64,000 nucleotides of DNA from Comamonadaceae bacterium PBBC2 (GTDB lineage Bacteria; Pseudomonadota; Gammaproteobacteria; Burkholderiales; Burkholderiaceae_C), in contig NKIO01000008.1 of NCBI GenBank assembly GCA_002255935.1, positions 16,191 to 80,190 on the forward strand, in the 5' to 3' direction. The notes under the pieces were generated by a model. That model was not told the origin of the DNA. It searched no databases and saw only the letters and a program-made list of their open reading frames with translations. The stretch's first letter is position 1, and each line of letters starts with the position of its first letter. The position numbers were made by a program, and so were the translations under genes. Of this stretch, positions 1 through 9,029 are shown one piece after another.

Positions 1-2369
1 GCGCGCAGATTGATATCAATACCCGTGGTCAGAGATTCACCGGCGTTGACCCAACGCTGATCGATCTGCACCAGGTTGCCATTGCTATCGCGAATGAAGT
101 TGGCCGGGAACAGCGCCGCATTGTTCAGCAGCGTGGTCAGGCTCAGGCTTTGAATCGAGTTGGCTTTGCTGATGCTCCAGAAGTCGATACCGGCGCTGAA
201 GCTGCTGACAGGCTCCCACACAAAGCCCAAGGTCCATTGCTTGGAGGTCTCAGGCCCCAGGGTCGATTTGCCGCCAAACAGGGTGGTGGGCGTGATGGAT
301 TCGCAGCCAGGCTTGGTGGTGTCCACGACCAGGCCCGCGCACTTGGCAGGATCGACCAGGTCTTTGCCCGAGTAAGGCGACTCGGTCACGCCAAACAATT
401 GCTGCGCAAAGGTGGGCACCCGAAAGCCGGTGCTGTAGGCACCGCGTGCCAGCACGGTGGGTACAGGCGTGTAGCGGAAAGAGACCTTGGGGTTGGTCGT
501 GGCACCAAAACCCGAGTAGTCATCCCGGCGCACAGCCAGTGTGGTTTCCAGGTCCTTGGTGATGGGGATCAACACTTCGGTGAACACGGCCTTCACATCG
601 CGCTGCACGGTGTCCAGATTGTTGACCGAGTCAAACGGGGCATTGAACACGCGCGCCTGGGTGGCCAAATCGGTGGCATTGCCATTGAAGGCAAAGCGCT
701 CGGTGCGCAAATCAATACCCACAGCTGCCATCACATCGCCCGCCGGTAGCTTGTAGATCGGGCCGCTGGCGGTGGCATCGGCTTGCTGCAAGGTGGACTT
801 GCCGCCGTACAAAGTAACGCCCTTGGCCGAGGCCGCCGCCAAAGCCGCCAGGGCTTGCGGTGTTTGTGTTTCACCCGGTAGCAAGAAGGGGTTCAGCAGG
901 CCGGTGTTGATGGTGGCTGCAAACTCTTTGCCGAAGAAGTAGCCATTGCCCAGCAAAGATGCCGAATCGCTGGTGGCGACGGACAAGCCGGCCCGGTAAT
1001 CCCAACCGCCGCCCAGGGGACCATCGGCCCCGATGAGGGTACGGGCGGTGTTGCTGGCGGTTTCAATCTCGCGGTTACCGCAAGGCATACAGCGCCAGCG
1101 GAAGGCAATGGGTGCGCCCGCCGCCTGGTTGGCCGCCAGCGTGGGGAATGCGCCGACCAGTTTGTCCATCACGTATTTGTACGAAGTGCCCGTGCTGGGG
1201 TAGGCCAGATTGAACAGCGGGCTGGTCGCGCTGGTGCTGCTGCTGATTTGGTTGGGCGAGAAGGACTTGGCCGACTCTGCCTTGGCCGAAACCAGCTCGG
1301 CAAACACCTGGTGCTGGCCGATTTTGAAAGTACCTTTGGCCACCAAGTTGGTGTTGGTCACGGGCTGCTGCAATACCGCCGCGCGGCCGGTGTCCCAGGC
1401 GCAGCCGTATTTGGCGGCAGGCGTAGCCCACAGCACTTCGTCATAGGCCCCTTGGCCGTCAATCGCGTTGCAACCAATGCCGCCAGGCACATCCAGCGCG
1501 TTGATGCCGTTGTAGGTTTGGGTGCCGCCGCCAGGCGCGGTGGGGCCGGTGCTGCGGCCGGTGGTGCTCAGGTTGTCACGGCTCAGGGCGTTGTAGATGG
1601 AGCTGATGGCAAACGCGGTGGCAAAGGGTGTGCCGCGTGTATCGACCGACAGGCCGCGGTTGGGCTGGAATGTGTTGACAAACGCGCGCTGGTCGCCGCG
1701 CAACTGCTGGTTTTGGCTGCGCCCGAAGGACACCAGCATATTGAAGCCGTCTTGGTCCAGATTGCCAAAACCACCCACCAACTTGACCCGGTCAATCTTG
1801 CCGCCACCGGCTTGGGTGACATCGGTAAAGGCCTCGGCCTGCAGACCCTGGTAGTTCTTCTTCAAGATGAAATTGATCACGCCGCCAATGGCGTCGGTGC
1901 CGTAGATGGCCGAAGCGCCGTCTTTCAGCACCTCAATGCGGTCTACCGCCGCCATAGGGATAGAACTCAGGTCGACCACGCCACCATTGAGCCCGTGGGC
2001 CGCAATGCGTCGGCCATTGAGCAACACCAGCGTGTTGGACGCGCCCTGGCCGCGCAGGTTGGCGGCCGACAGGCCATTACTGCCGCGCCCGGAGCCTGCG
2101 GCCACATCGGAATTGCTGGCCAGGTTGTCAATGCCGTTGCCGTTGACATTGAGCATGCTGATGACCTGCTCGGCGGTGGTGATGCCCTGCGCCCGCAGGT
2201 CTTCGCTGCTGATGACCTGAATGGGCAGCGCGCCTTCAGAGGCGATGCGCTTGATGGAGCTGCCGGTGATCTCAACGCGTTGCAGCTTTTGGTCGGGTAC
2301 CGCTTGCCCAAAGGCATAACCTGCCACTCCCATGAGTGCTATGCAATGGGCAATTTTGTTCAATTTCAC
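1..2369 (-). CDS. TonB-dependent outer-membrane receptor (3' end outside window)
   Basis: About 789 residues are visible and the beta-barrel C-terminus runs off the left edge. The start is taken as the GTG at 2369, preceded by an AGGAGT ribosome site and giving a short hydrophobic signal peptide. The plug domain follows at once: VEITGSSIKR, then LRGQGASNTLVLLNGRR and VDRIEVLKDGASAIYG, the usual order in TonB receptors. The barrel carries many aromatic-terminated strands. Receptors of this subtype import oligosaccharides, peptides or siderophores with TonB-ExbBD; the substrate cannot be read from sequence. The NagX-like gene on the same strand and the divergent peptidoglycan genes make a cell-wall-derived ligand plausible (inference). 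Confidence 0.93.
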   Translation of the reverse strand, partial: MKLNKIAHCIALMGVAGYAFGQAVPDQKLQRVEITGSSIKRIASEGALPIQVISSEDLRAQGITTAEQVISMLNVNGNGIDNLASNSDVAAGSGRGSNGLSAANLRGQGASNTLVLLNGRRIAAHGLNGGVVDLSSIPMAAVDRIEVLKDGASAIYGTDAIGGVINFILKKNYQGLQAEAFTDVTQAGGGKIDRVKLVGGFGNLDQDGFNMLVSFGRSQNQQLRGDQRAFVNTFQPNRGLSVDTRGTPFATAFAISSIYNALSRDNLSTTGRSTGPTAPGGGTQTYNGINALDVPGGIGCNAIDGQGAYDEVLWATPAAKYGCAWDTGRAAVLQQPVTNTNLVAKGTFKIGQHQVFAELVSAKAESAKSFSPNQISSSTSATSPLFNLAYPSTGTSYKYVMDKLVGAFPTLAANQAAGAPIAFRWRCMPCGNREIETASNTARTLIGADGPLGGGWDYRAGLSVATSDSASLLGNGYFFGKEFAATINTGLLNPFLLPGETQTPQALAALAAASAKGVTLYGGKSTLQQADATASGPIYKLPAGDVMAAVGIDLRTERFAFNGNATDLATQARVFNAPFDSVNNLDTVQRDVKAVFTEVLIPITKDLETTLAVRRDDYSGFGATTNPKVSFRYTPVPTVLARGAYSTGFRVPTFAQQLFGVTESPYSGKDLVDPAKCAGLVVDTTKPGCESITPTTLFGGKSTLGPETSKQWTLGFVWEPVSSFSAGIDFWSISKANSIQSLSLTTLLNNAALFPANFIRDSNGNLVQIDQRWVNAGESLTTGIDINLR

Positions 2370-2723
2370 GGGGTTCACTCCTAATGGTTGGGACAGACCG
2401 GGGCTGGTCAGAATCATGGCTCTGGCAACAGACTAAGGCGTTAGCCTCTTGACAGAATAGTTACTTTTCGGGACCTGCATATAACCTGGCGGAATGATCT
2501 TTTGGCTGCGCGCTGCCAGCCCCTGGCTTTGGCCCCCATGCCAGGGATTTGCAAACCTGGTTTGCTATCAAAAGAGAAGCTGCTCCCGCACTATCCATGG
2601 GCTAGACGGGCGATTTGGCACTAAGTTCTGCTGCACAGGTGCTTGAATCGCGGTGGCAGCCGCGGTAAGCCCGGCACGGTGCAGGATTGCACGCAGTGTG
2701 GATGCTTCGCAACACCCCGGCCA
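2370..2723. other. Intergenic region upstream of the receptor
   Basis: This 354-bp gap lies between the start of the TonB receptor and the stop of the NagX-like gene. It holds one copy of the dispersed GCTGCTCCCGCACTATCCA repeat (2563-2620). No open frame with coding character and no clear terminator was seen. Confidence 0.6.
2563..2620 (+). repeat. Dispersed intergenic repeat, copy 1 of 6
   Basis: It starts with GCTATCAAAA, followed by the core AGCTGCTCCCGCACTATCCA and a tail ending GATTTGGCAC. The same core and a related tail recur at 17001, 26789, 28982, 48838 and 49554, always between genes. The family resembles short GC-rich extragenic repeats I know from Comamonadaceae genomes; its function is unknown. 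Confidence 0.8.
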
Positions 2724-3923
2724 TCAAACCTTCACAAACCAGCGTTTGCGCCACATCCACCACGCGATACCCAGCATGCAGGCGTCAAAAAGCACGGCAA
2801 AGAGCAAAGACGCATCCACCGCCGCCAGCGGCAGGTTTTGCAGGGGGGCATAGAGCCAGGCTTTGAGCGACACCACCTGGCCGCCGCTTTGCACCCAGGT
2901 GATCCACACCAGGGTTTTGGCCACTACCCCAGACAGCGCAAAGATAAACAGCGCATTCATGCCATACACCGTAAACGGCTGCAGCCACCACGCAGCCCGC
3001 TGGCGTAGCGCCGGGGCGGGGCTGGCGTCCAGCATCCAGTAAAACGCGCCAAAGGCCAATAGCGCCCAGCCCGTCATCCAGATGCAATACGACACCGTCC
3101 ACAGCGCTTTGTTGATGGGCATGAAGGTGGCATCCAGTGTGCTGCCCAGCGCCAGGCAGGCCAGCCCAGCCAGTAGCATCCACACCGTTTTGTCCGCCTG
3201 GGGCAGTTTGCGGTCTATGCCGTTGCCGCACAGCACACCCAGCAGCAGGCTGCACACCGCGGGCAGGGTGCTGACCAGGCCTTCCGGGTCCCAGGTTTTG
3301 GAAGATGCCCAGAGGTGGCCGCCCAGCAGCCAGCGGTCGACAAAGGCACCCACATCGCGCCCCGGCTCCAGCGCACCGGCCACCACCACGCCAGTTGCAT
3401 CCGGCACCGCCACGCCCAGCATCAGCGCGCTGTAAGCCGCCCACAGCGCCACGATCCAAACGCACTGTTGCCGCCAGGTGAAGAACACCACAATCGGCCC
3501 GGCCAGCAAGGTGCACAAGGCGATGCGCTGCAGCACACCAGGTATGCGCACCGTGTCAAAGTTGAAGTGGGGGTAGAGATTGAGGGCCAAGCCGATCAAA
3601 AACACGATGCCTGCGCGCACGCTGAGCTTGCGCAAGAGCGCGCCACGGTCGGCCCCGGCCAGGCTCAGACGACCGAGTGACAGCGCCATGGACACCCCGC
3701 TGATGAACAAAAAGAACGGGAAGATGCAGTCGGTAAACGTCCAGCCATTCCACTTTGCATGGGCCAACTGGGCGTACAAGTGGCCCCAGTCGCCGGGGTT
3801 ATTGACTAGCAGCATGGCGGCGATGGTGAAGCCCCGAAAAGCATCCAGCGACGCCAGGCGCTGCGCTGGTGGTAGGGGTAGCGTTGCGGTAGGTGAGCGT
3901 GGTGTGGCGCGTGGCAAATTCAT
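2724..3923 (-). CDS. NagX / heparan-alpha-glucosaminide N-acetyltransferase-like membrane protein
   Basis: The 399-residue protein starts at the ATG at 3923; an upstream in-frame start at 3989 adds residues with no signal or homology feel. RLASLDAFRGFTIAAMLLVN at the N-terminus and FPFFLFISGVSMALS after it are typical of the DUF5009/HGSNAT-like family, with about ten hydrophobic segments. Characterised relatives are membrane acetyltransferases acting on terminal glucosamine, and NagX proteins occur in amino-sugar utilization loci. Here it sits between a TonB receptor and peptidoglycan-processing genes, which supports a role with N-acetylglucosamine-containing fragments (inference). The exact substrate is unknown. 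Confidence 0.82.
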   Translation of the reverse strand: MNLPRATPRSPTATLPLPPAQRLASLDAFRGFTIAAMLLVNNPGDWGHLYAQLAHAKWNGWTFTDCIFPFFLFISGVSMALSLGRLSLAGADRGALLRKLSVRAGIVFLIGLALNLYPHFNFDTVRIPGVLQRIALCTLLAGPIVVFFTWRQQCVWIVALWAAYSALMLGVAVPDATGVVVAGALEPGRDVGAFVDRWLLGGHLWASSKTWDPEGLVSTLPAVCSLLLGVLCGNGIDRKLPQADKTVWMLLAGLACLALGSTLDATFMPINKALWTVSYCIWMTGWALLAFGAFYWMLDASPAPALRQRAAWWLQPFTVYGMNALFIFALSGVVAKTLVWITWVQSGGQVVSLKAWLYAPLQNLPLAAVDASLLFAVLFDACMLGIAWWMWRKRWFVKV

Positions 3924-4050
3924 TTCAAAGCCCGGTTGCAAGTGCACGGATTGTGCAGGCTGTTGGTTCGGCCAAAACTTCGGCAACAAGCCAGGCCTTC
4001 GCCTTGCCCATAACCCCGGCTTAGCGGTGCATAACCGGGGCCTGCAAACC

Positions 4051-4056
4051 TATAAT
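4051..4056 (+). promoter_or_regulatory. Possible -10 box before the peptidoglycan-fragment operon
   Basis: A perfect TATAAT lies 54 bp before the start of the L,D-transpeptidase-like gene. The hexamer 17 bp upstream (TGCATA) is a poor -35, so the promoter call rests mainly on the -10. Confidence 0.4.
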
Positions 4057-4109
4057 CGCGCCGCCTGTTGCCGCCCTGGTAGCAGGCACCAAACCCCGGG
4101 GGCTGCGCT

Positions 4110-5459
4110 ATGTGGGAATCTGTTGTTGTGCTGCTGGCCGCTGCGCTTGCGCTGTGGCAAGGCGCGCAACCTGCCAAGCCCGCGCCCCCCGTCCCCGATG
4201 CACCCCCCGTGTCACTCACCGTGGCCCAGGTGATGGCCCTGCAGCCAGCAGCCATCAAAGCACCCCTTACGTCCTTGGAGGGGGAGCATGCGGTCTACAC
4301 CGCCGCGTGGGCTTCCCTGCAAACCTACCTGACCACGCCGTTTGATCCCAGCACCGATGAAGGCCTGCCCGACGCGCTAGAGGCCGTGCCTTTGTTTGGT
4401 TGGGATGCGGGCCTGGTGCGCGCGCGGCTTTTGCATGCCCTGCCCGGATTGGCCACCAAGCCCGTGGAGTACCAGCGCGCTGTGCTCACGGGCGCACACA
4501 CTCTTTTTTGGGCTGAGGCAGCAACTCCGCTGATGGGTCTGTTGCCCCAGATCACCACACCCAAAGAATTTGCCATTGCCGCCTACACCGTGCTGCGCGC
4601 CAGCGATACCGGCCCGGTGCGCGCTGGCCTGCGGGCGCAGATGCAGGCCAACTTTGCACAGTGGGAACAAGAGCCACGCCTGCAAGCGCTGGAGCGTCGC
4701 TTGCGCGCCGAGCCGCCGGATGATTTGGCCCAGCGCCCGCCGCTCTTGGATTTGTTGCAGGCCCCCATCAAGCCCGGCTACCCGGTGGTGTTCAGCCTGC
4801 AGCGCCACAACCGCACGTACCCCGGCCTGGCCGTGGTGCGCGGTGCCGATGGCCGCTTTGTGCGCAAGCCCGATGGCAGTGTGTTTGCGCTGGCGCAGTT
4901 GGCATTGGCCAAAAGCCATTTGCCCGGCACCATCACCAATGGCAATACACCCCAGGGCGTGTTCGTTGTGAAGGGCACGGTGGCCGCCACCAACCAGTGG
5001 ATTGGGCCCACGCCAGCGTTGCAGTCCAAGCTACCCACAGAGGCCACGGTGCCTGAGTTTGCGCATGACGAATCCACGGTTGCCGCGTGGGATGAATCCC
5101 GCTACTGGTCTTACCTGCCCCCCTCTTGGCAAGGCTATGCGCCGCTGCGCGAAGCCTGGCTGGCGGGTCTGGCCGGGCGCGACGAGATGTGGCTGCATGG
5201 CGACACGGTGAATCCGCACTACTACCGCAACGCCAGTTACTTTCCTTATGCCCCATCGGCGGGTTGCATGGTGGCTATTGAGTACTGGTCTCAGGCGGAC
5301 GGTACTTTGCTGCAAAGCGATCAGTTGGCGCTGGTCAAGGCCTTTGCTTCCAGCGGCACACTGCAGGGCTACCTGGTGGTGGTGGAGCTGGATGACCGCC
5401 AGCAGCCGGTGGCGCTGGCCGATGTTTTGCAAGAGTTGCTGGCGGCGGAGGCACGTTGA
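4110..5459 (+). CDS. Exported L,D-transpeptidase-like (YkuD-type) protein
   Basis: The 449-residue protein has a hydrophobic N-terminal segment (WESVVVLLAAALALW) and a proline-rich linker, then a long helical part. The C-terminal half carries YPGLAVVRGADG and a catalytic-looking block with His363 in LHGDT and Cys386 in PSAGCM. This matches the His...Ser-x-Gly-Cys spacing of YkuD L,D-transpeptidases, although the usual SHGC is SAGC here. Such enzymes make or cut 3-3 peptide cross-links in the periplasm using a cysteine nucleophile. It is the first gene of a run with 1- to 4-base overlaps. The fold assignment is moderate because the N-terminal ~230 residues are unrecognised. Confidence 0.65.
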   Translation: MWESVVVLLAAALALWQGAQPAKPAPPVPDAPPVSLTVAQVMALQPAAIKAPLTSLEGEHAVYTAAWASLQTYLTTPFDPSTDEGLPDALEAVPLFGWDAGLVRARLLHALPGLATKPVEYQRAVLTGAHTLFWAEAATPLMGLLPQITTPKEFAIAAYTVLRASDTGPVRAGLRAQMQANFAQWEQEPRLQALERRLRAEPPDDLAQRPPLLDLLQAPIKPGYPVVFSLQRHNRTYPGLAVVRGADGRFVRKPDGSVFALAQLALAKSHLPGTITNGNTPQGVFVVKGTVAATNQWIGPTPALQSKLPTEATVPEFAHDESTVAAWDESRYWSYLPPSWQGYAPLREAWLAGLAGRDEMWLHGDTVNPHYYRNASYFPYAPSAGCMVAIEYWSQADGTLLQSDQLALVKAFASSGTLQGYLVVVELDDRQQPVALADVLQELLAAEAR

Positions 5460-6853
5460 TGAAATTCCCCCAGGCCGTGCGTGCCTTGCTCGCCTTGTTG
5501 CTTTGTACCCTGTCGTGCACGCTGCCCGCACAGGGTCTAGACGCTGCTCTGCAGGCCATTCAAACCAACCCCAAAGCCCCGCTAAGCAGTTTGAGCGTGC
5601 TGGCCATTTACGATGGCAAGCCGGTGTACGTAGCGCATTTTGGGCACAGGCGTATGGGTGCCACTGCGCCCGACCCCAGCACCGCCACGGACTCCAAAAC
5701 GCTGTACCGCATGGCCTCGGTGTCCAAGCTCGTCACCACGCTGGGTGCCATGCGTTTGGTGGATGCGGGCCGTCTGGATTTGGACGCTGACGTTGGCAAA
5801 TACCTGGGTTTCAAAGTGCGCAACCCGAGTTTTCCGGAAGTGCCCATCACCACGCGCATGCTGCTGAGCCACACCGCATCCTTGCGCGACGGCGCTGGTT
5901 ATGTGTTTGGCCTGGATGTCGCGCTGCAAGACGTTTTAAGCCCGCAGGGCAAACAGTTTGGCGCGGGTGCGGCCTGGGCTGCGCGCTCGGCCACGGCCGA
6001 TCTGTCCCCAGGCCGCTACTTTCAGTACTCCAACCTCAGCTTTGGCGTGGTAGGCACGGTGCTAGAGGCCATCACCGGTGAACGCTTTGATGTCTATATG
6101 CAGCGCACCGTGCTGCAGCCCCTGGGCGTGCGCGGCGCCTACACGCCAGAAGGCCTGCAGCAAGACGATGTGGACCATCTGGCCGCCCTGTACCGCAAAG
6201 GCCAGGACGGTGCCTGGAACAGTGCGGGCCCTTGGGTCGCGCAAACTGATGACTGGCAGGGCAAGCTGCCCCCGGCCCGCGCGGGCTTGGCGGCCTATGT
6301 GCCGGGCACCAATGCCACGGGCTTTGGGCCCCAAGGCGGCTTGCGTATCAGCGTCGCGGGGCTGGGCGTCATGGTGCAAATGCTGCTGAACGACGGGGTG
6401 CTCAACGTACCCGCCTCGTGGAAAAAACAAGCCCATGCGCCCGTGCGCTTTCTCAGTGCCGCCGCAGTGGCCGCGCTGCAGCACACCGAGTGGCGCTACA
6501 CGCCCGAGTCGCCTAACGGTGACACGCTGGGTGGCCAGGTGTATGCCTGGGGTTTGGGCATGCAGCGCTTTACCGATACCCGTGAGGCCGGACCCGATGG
6601 CAAAGCACGGGGCGACCGTTTGGTGGCAGAGGGTGGAGTCAGTGGCTGGGGCCACGCGGGCCTGGCGTATGGCTTGCAATCGCTGTTCTTTTACGATCCG
6701 GTCAAGCGCATCGGCCTGGTCTACGCACTAGGCGGCAGCGGTGTAGACCCGGCGCTGCACCCCGGCCAGTTTTCGGGCTTCAAGCAATGGGAAGAGCAGA
6801 TCATGGCGGCTGTGTACCAATATGCCAATGCCAATGCTAAAACCCCGCCATGA
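5459..6853 (+). CDS. Exported serine hydrolase, class C beta-lactamase/penicillin-binding family
   Basis: The ATG at 5459 overlaps the TGA of the preceding gene by one base, so translation is probably coupled; a TTG one codon earlier is less likely. The product (464 aa) has a signal peptide ending near ALPAQG-like residues. The three catalytic motifs are present: Ser87-x-x-Lys90 in MASVSKL, Tyr190-Ser-Asn192 in FQYSNLS, and a C-terminal His-Ala-Gly in GWGHAGLAYG. The family includes D-Ala carboxypeptidases, D-aminopeptidases and esterases, so resistance should not be assumed. The operon context (transpeptidase-like, AmpG-like permease, amidase) favours action on peptidoglycan peptides. Confidence 0.88.
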   Translation: MKFPQAVRALLALLLCTLSCTLPAQGLDAALQAIQTNPKAPLSSLSVLAIYDGKPVYVAHFGHRRMGATAPDPSTATDSKTLYRMASVSKLVTTLGAMRLVDAGRLDLDADVGKYLGFKVRNPSFPEVPITTRMLLSHTASLRDGAGYVFGLDVALQDVLSPQGKQFGAGAAWAARSATADLSPGRYFQYSNLSFGVVGTVLEAITGERFDVYMQRTVLQPLGVRGAYTPEGLQQDDVDHLAALYRKGQDGAWNSAGPWVAQTDDWQGKLPPARAGLAAYVPGTNATGFGPQGGLRISVAGLGVMVQMLLNDGVLNVPASWKKQAHAPVRFLSAAAVAALQHTEWRYTPESPNGDTLGGQVYAWGLGMQRFTDTREAGPDGKARGDRLVAEGGVSGWGHAGLAYGLQSLFFYDPVKRIGLVYALGGSGVDPALHPGQFSGFKQWEEQIMAAVYQYANANAKTPP

Positions 6854-8154
6854 CTAAAACCTCCTCTGCCATCACCCCAACTGCCAGCCACCCCTGGCGC
6901 TGGATTCCATCGCTCTACTTTGGCCAAGGCATTCCCTATGTTGTGGTGATGCTGCTGTCGGTGGTGATGTACAAGCGCATGGGCATCTCCAACACCGACA
7001 TTGCGCTCTACACCAGCTGGCTGTATTTGCCCTGGGTCATCAAGCCGCTGTGGGCACCGTTTGTGGACATGTTTCGCACCAAGCGCTTTTGGATCGTGAC
7101 TTTGCAACTGGTCATCGGTGCGGCGCTGGCGTTGGTGGCCTTGACGCTGCCGCTGGACCATTTTTTCCAAATCACACTGGCGGTGTTTTGGTTGATGGCG
7201 TTTAGCTCGGCCACGCATGACATTGCCGCCGACGGCTTTTATATGCTGGGCCTGCCAGAGCACCAGCAGGCGGCATTTGTCGGCGTGCGCAGCACCTTTT
7301 ACCGCATTGCCATGATTGCGGGCCAGGGCGGGCTGGTGTATTTGGCGGGCTGGTTTGAGCAGACCACGGGCAGCGTCAGCTTTGCCTGGAGTGTGGTGTT
7401 TTTTGTACTGGCGGGCATGTTTGTGGCTTTGAGTTTTTGCCACCGCGCAGTGTTGCCCCACCCGGCGGCAGACAGCCTGCGCACCAGCACTGAGCAGCCG
7501 CTACGCGAGTTCTGGCGCGTGTTTGCCGAGTTTCTGGGTAAGAAACACATCCTGGCCACGCTGGCCTTTTTGCTGTTTTACCGGTTTGGAGAAGCGCAGT
7601 TGCTCAAGCTGGCTGCGCCGTTTTTGCTGGACGCACCGGCCCAAGGCGGTTTGGGGCTCAGCACGCAGCAGGTCGGCATTGTTTATGGCACGGCCGGGGT
7701 GGCCTGCCTCACCTTGGGTGGTATTTTGGGTGGCTTGGCCATATCGCGCTTTGGCCTGAAGCGGCTGCTGTGGCCCATGGCGCTGGCGCTGAATGTGCCG
7801 CATCTGGTGTACGTCTACCTGGCGTTTGGCTTGCCCACCAATATCTGGCTCATTGGTTGTGCGGTGGCGGTGGAGCAACTGGGCTACGGCTTTGGTTTTG
7901 CAGCCTACCTGCTGTACATGATTTTGGTGAGCGATGGGCCGCACAAAACGGCACATTACGCGCTGTGCACCGGCTTTATGGCGCTGGGCATGATGCTGCC
8001 CGGCATGCTGAGTGGTTACCTGCAAAGTGTGTTGGGCTACCCGCACTTTTTTGTCTGGATTTGTTTGGCGGCCCTACCCGCCCTGGCCGCCACGGCCTGG
8101 GTGTGGGGCCATATTCCGCCGGGCTTTGGTGCCAGGCGTGAAGCCCCTGTCTGA
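6850..8154 (+). CDS. AmpG-like MFS permease
   Basis: The 434-residue protein overlaps the upstream stop by four bases (ATGA) and has about twelve hydrophobic helices. The opening WIPSLYFGQGIPY, the WLYLPWVIKPLWAPFVD motif and SSATHDIAADGFYM resemble the AmpG/MFS-1 branch that moves GlcNAc-anhydroMurNAc-peptides into the cytoplasm. Several sugar-oligomer MFS carriers share these motifs, so the substrate is inferred from neighbours: a murein amidase follows and a murein-type serine hydrolase precedes. Confidence 0.82.
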   Translation: MTKTSSAITPTASHPWRWIPSLYFGQGIPYVVVMLLSVVMYKRMGISNTDIALYTSWLYLPWVIKPLWAPFVDMFRTKRFWIVTLQLVIGAALALVALTLPLDHFFQITLAVFWLMAFSSATHDIAADGFYMLGLPEHQQAAFVGVRSTFYRIAMIAGQGGLVYLAGWFEQTTGSVSFAWSVVFFVLAGMFVALSFCHRAVLPHPAADSLRTSTEQPLREFWRVFAEFLGKKHILATLAFLLFYRFGEAQLLKLAAPFLLDAPAQGGLGLSTQQVGIVYGTAGVACLTLGGILGGLAISRFGLKRLLWPMALALNVPHLVYVYLAFGLPTNIWLIGCAVAVEQLGYGFGFAAYLLYMILVSDGPHKTAHYALCTGFMALGMMLPGMLSGYLQSVLGYPHFFVWICLAALPALAATAWVWGHIPPGFGARREAPV

Positions 8155-8207
8155 CACCCTGGCCTGACATGCCAGTCCGATCCTCCCGTTTTACTGAAAG
8201 AATTTGC

Positions 8208-9023
8208 ATGGCTCACTCCCCCAAATGGCTTAACACTCTGGTGCTGCTACTGGCAGCCTTGCTGGGCGGCTGCGCCAGCGTGCCCCCGGCGGGCCTGAGC
8301 TTTGACACCAGCCACCCCGCCGTTAGCCAAGGCAGCCGCGTGCGTTACCTCATCATTCATTACACCGCGCTGGACATGCCCACCTCCATGCGGGTGCTGA
8401 CCGAGCAAGCCGTCAGCTCGCACTACCTGGTGGACGAAGACCCTGCACCGCGCATCTATTTGCTAGTCGACGAATCGCGGCGCGCCAACCACGCCGGTGT
8501 CAGCTCCTGGAAGACCGACACCAACCTCAACTCCAGCTCCATCGGCATTGAGATCGTCAACCTGGGCATGCGCAAAGGGCCTGACGGCCCGGTGTGGTTT
8601 CCGTTTCCCCAGAGCCAGATCGACAAGGTGATTGCGCTGGTGCGCGAGATCACGCAGCGCCATGGCATCACGCCTGAGCGGGTGCTGGGCCACAGCGATA
8701 TTGCCCCGCAGCGCAAGCAAGACCCTGGCCCCTATTTCCCGTGGAAGCAGTTGGCCGATGCGGGCCTGGTGCAGTGGCCCGATGCCGCCCAGGTCGCCCA
8801 GCGCATGCAGGTGTTTGAGGCCTCACCACCGCCTGTGGCCTGGTACCAGTCCAAGCTGTCCACGCATGGGTTTGCCGTGCCCCAGTCCGGCGTGATAGAC
8901 GAGGCCACGCGCACGGTGATAGCGGCCCTGCAGATGAAGTACCGACCCAGCAACTATGCGGGCGGCATGGATGCGGAGACGGCGGCGATTCTGGATGTGC
9001 TGACGATGCTATCTTTGAAGTAG
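8208..9023 (+). CDS. amiD: N-acetylmuramoyl-L-alanine amidase, outer-membrane lipoprotein (AmiD-like)
   Basis: The start is the ATG at 8208, with GAAAG upstream, because it directly begins a lipoprotein signal peptide with lipobox LLGGC and Cys22. An Amidase_2 domain follows: LIIHYTA with His51 as a likely zinc ligand, then GHSDIAPQRKQDPG near residue 165. The C-terminus (about 210-271) looks like a peptidoglycan-binding helical domain. The length of 271 residues matches E. coli AmiD (276), a zinc amidase that strips peptides from intact or anhydro muropeptides in the periplasm. It is the last gene of the run and is followed within 7 bp by the convergent chemosensory operon. Confidence 0.9.
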   Translation: MAHSPKWLNTLVLLLAALLGGCASVPPAGLSFDTSHPAVSQGSRVRYLIIHYTALDMPTSMRVLTEQAVSSHYLVDEDPAPRIYLLVDESRRANHAGVSSWKTDTNLNSSSIGIEIVNLGMRKGPDGPVWFPFPQSQIDKVIALVREITQRHGITPERVLGHSDIAPQRKQDPGPYFPWKQLADAGLVQWPDAAQVAQRMQVFEASPPPVAWYQSKLSTHGFAVPQSGVIDEATRTVIAALQMKYRPSNYAGGMDAETAAILDVLTMLSLK

Positions 9024-9029
9024 CCAAGA

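Noticed and set aside
1248..2384. Long + strand frame of 378 codons opposite the first TonB receptor
   Set aside because: It is antisense to a receptor whose plug motifs are unmistakable; the product has no recognisable domain and arises from GC-rich codon bias.
5459..6853. Antibiotic-resistance beta-lactamase
   Set aside because: SxxK, YSN and HAG motifs are shared with many peptidases and esterases; the operon points to peptidoglycan metabolism, so resistance is not supported.
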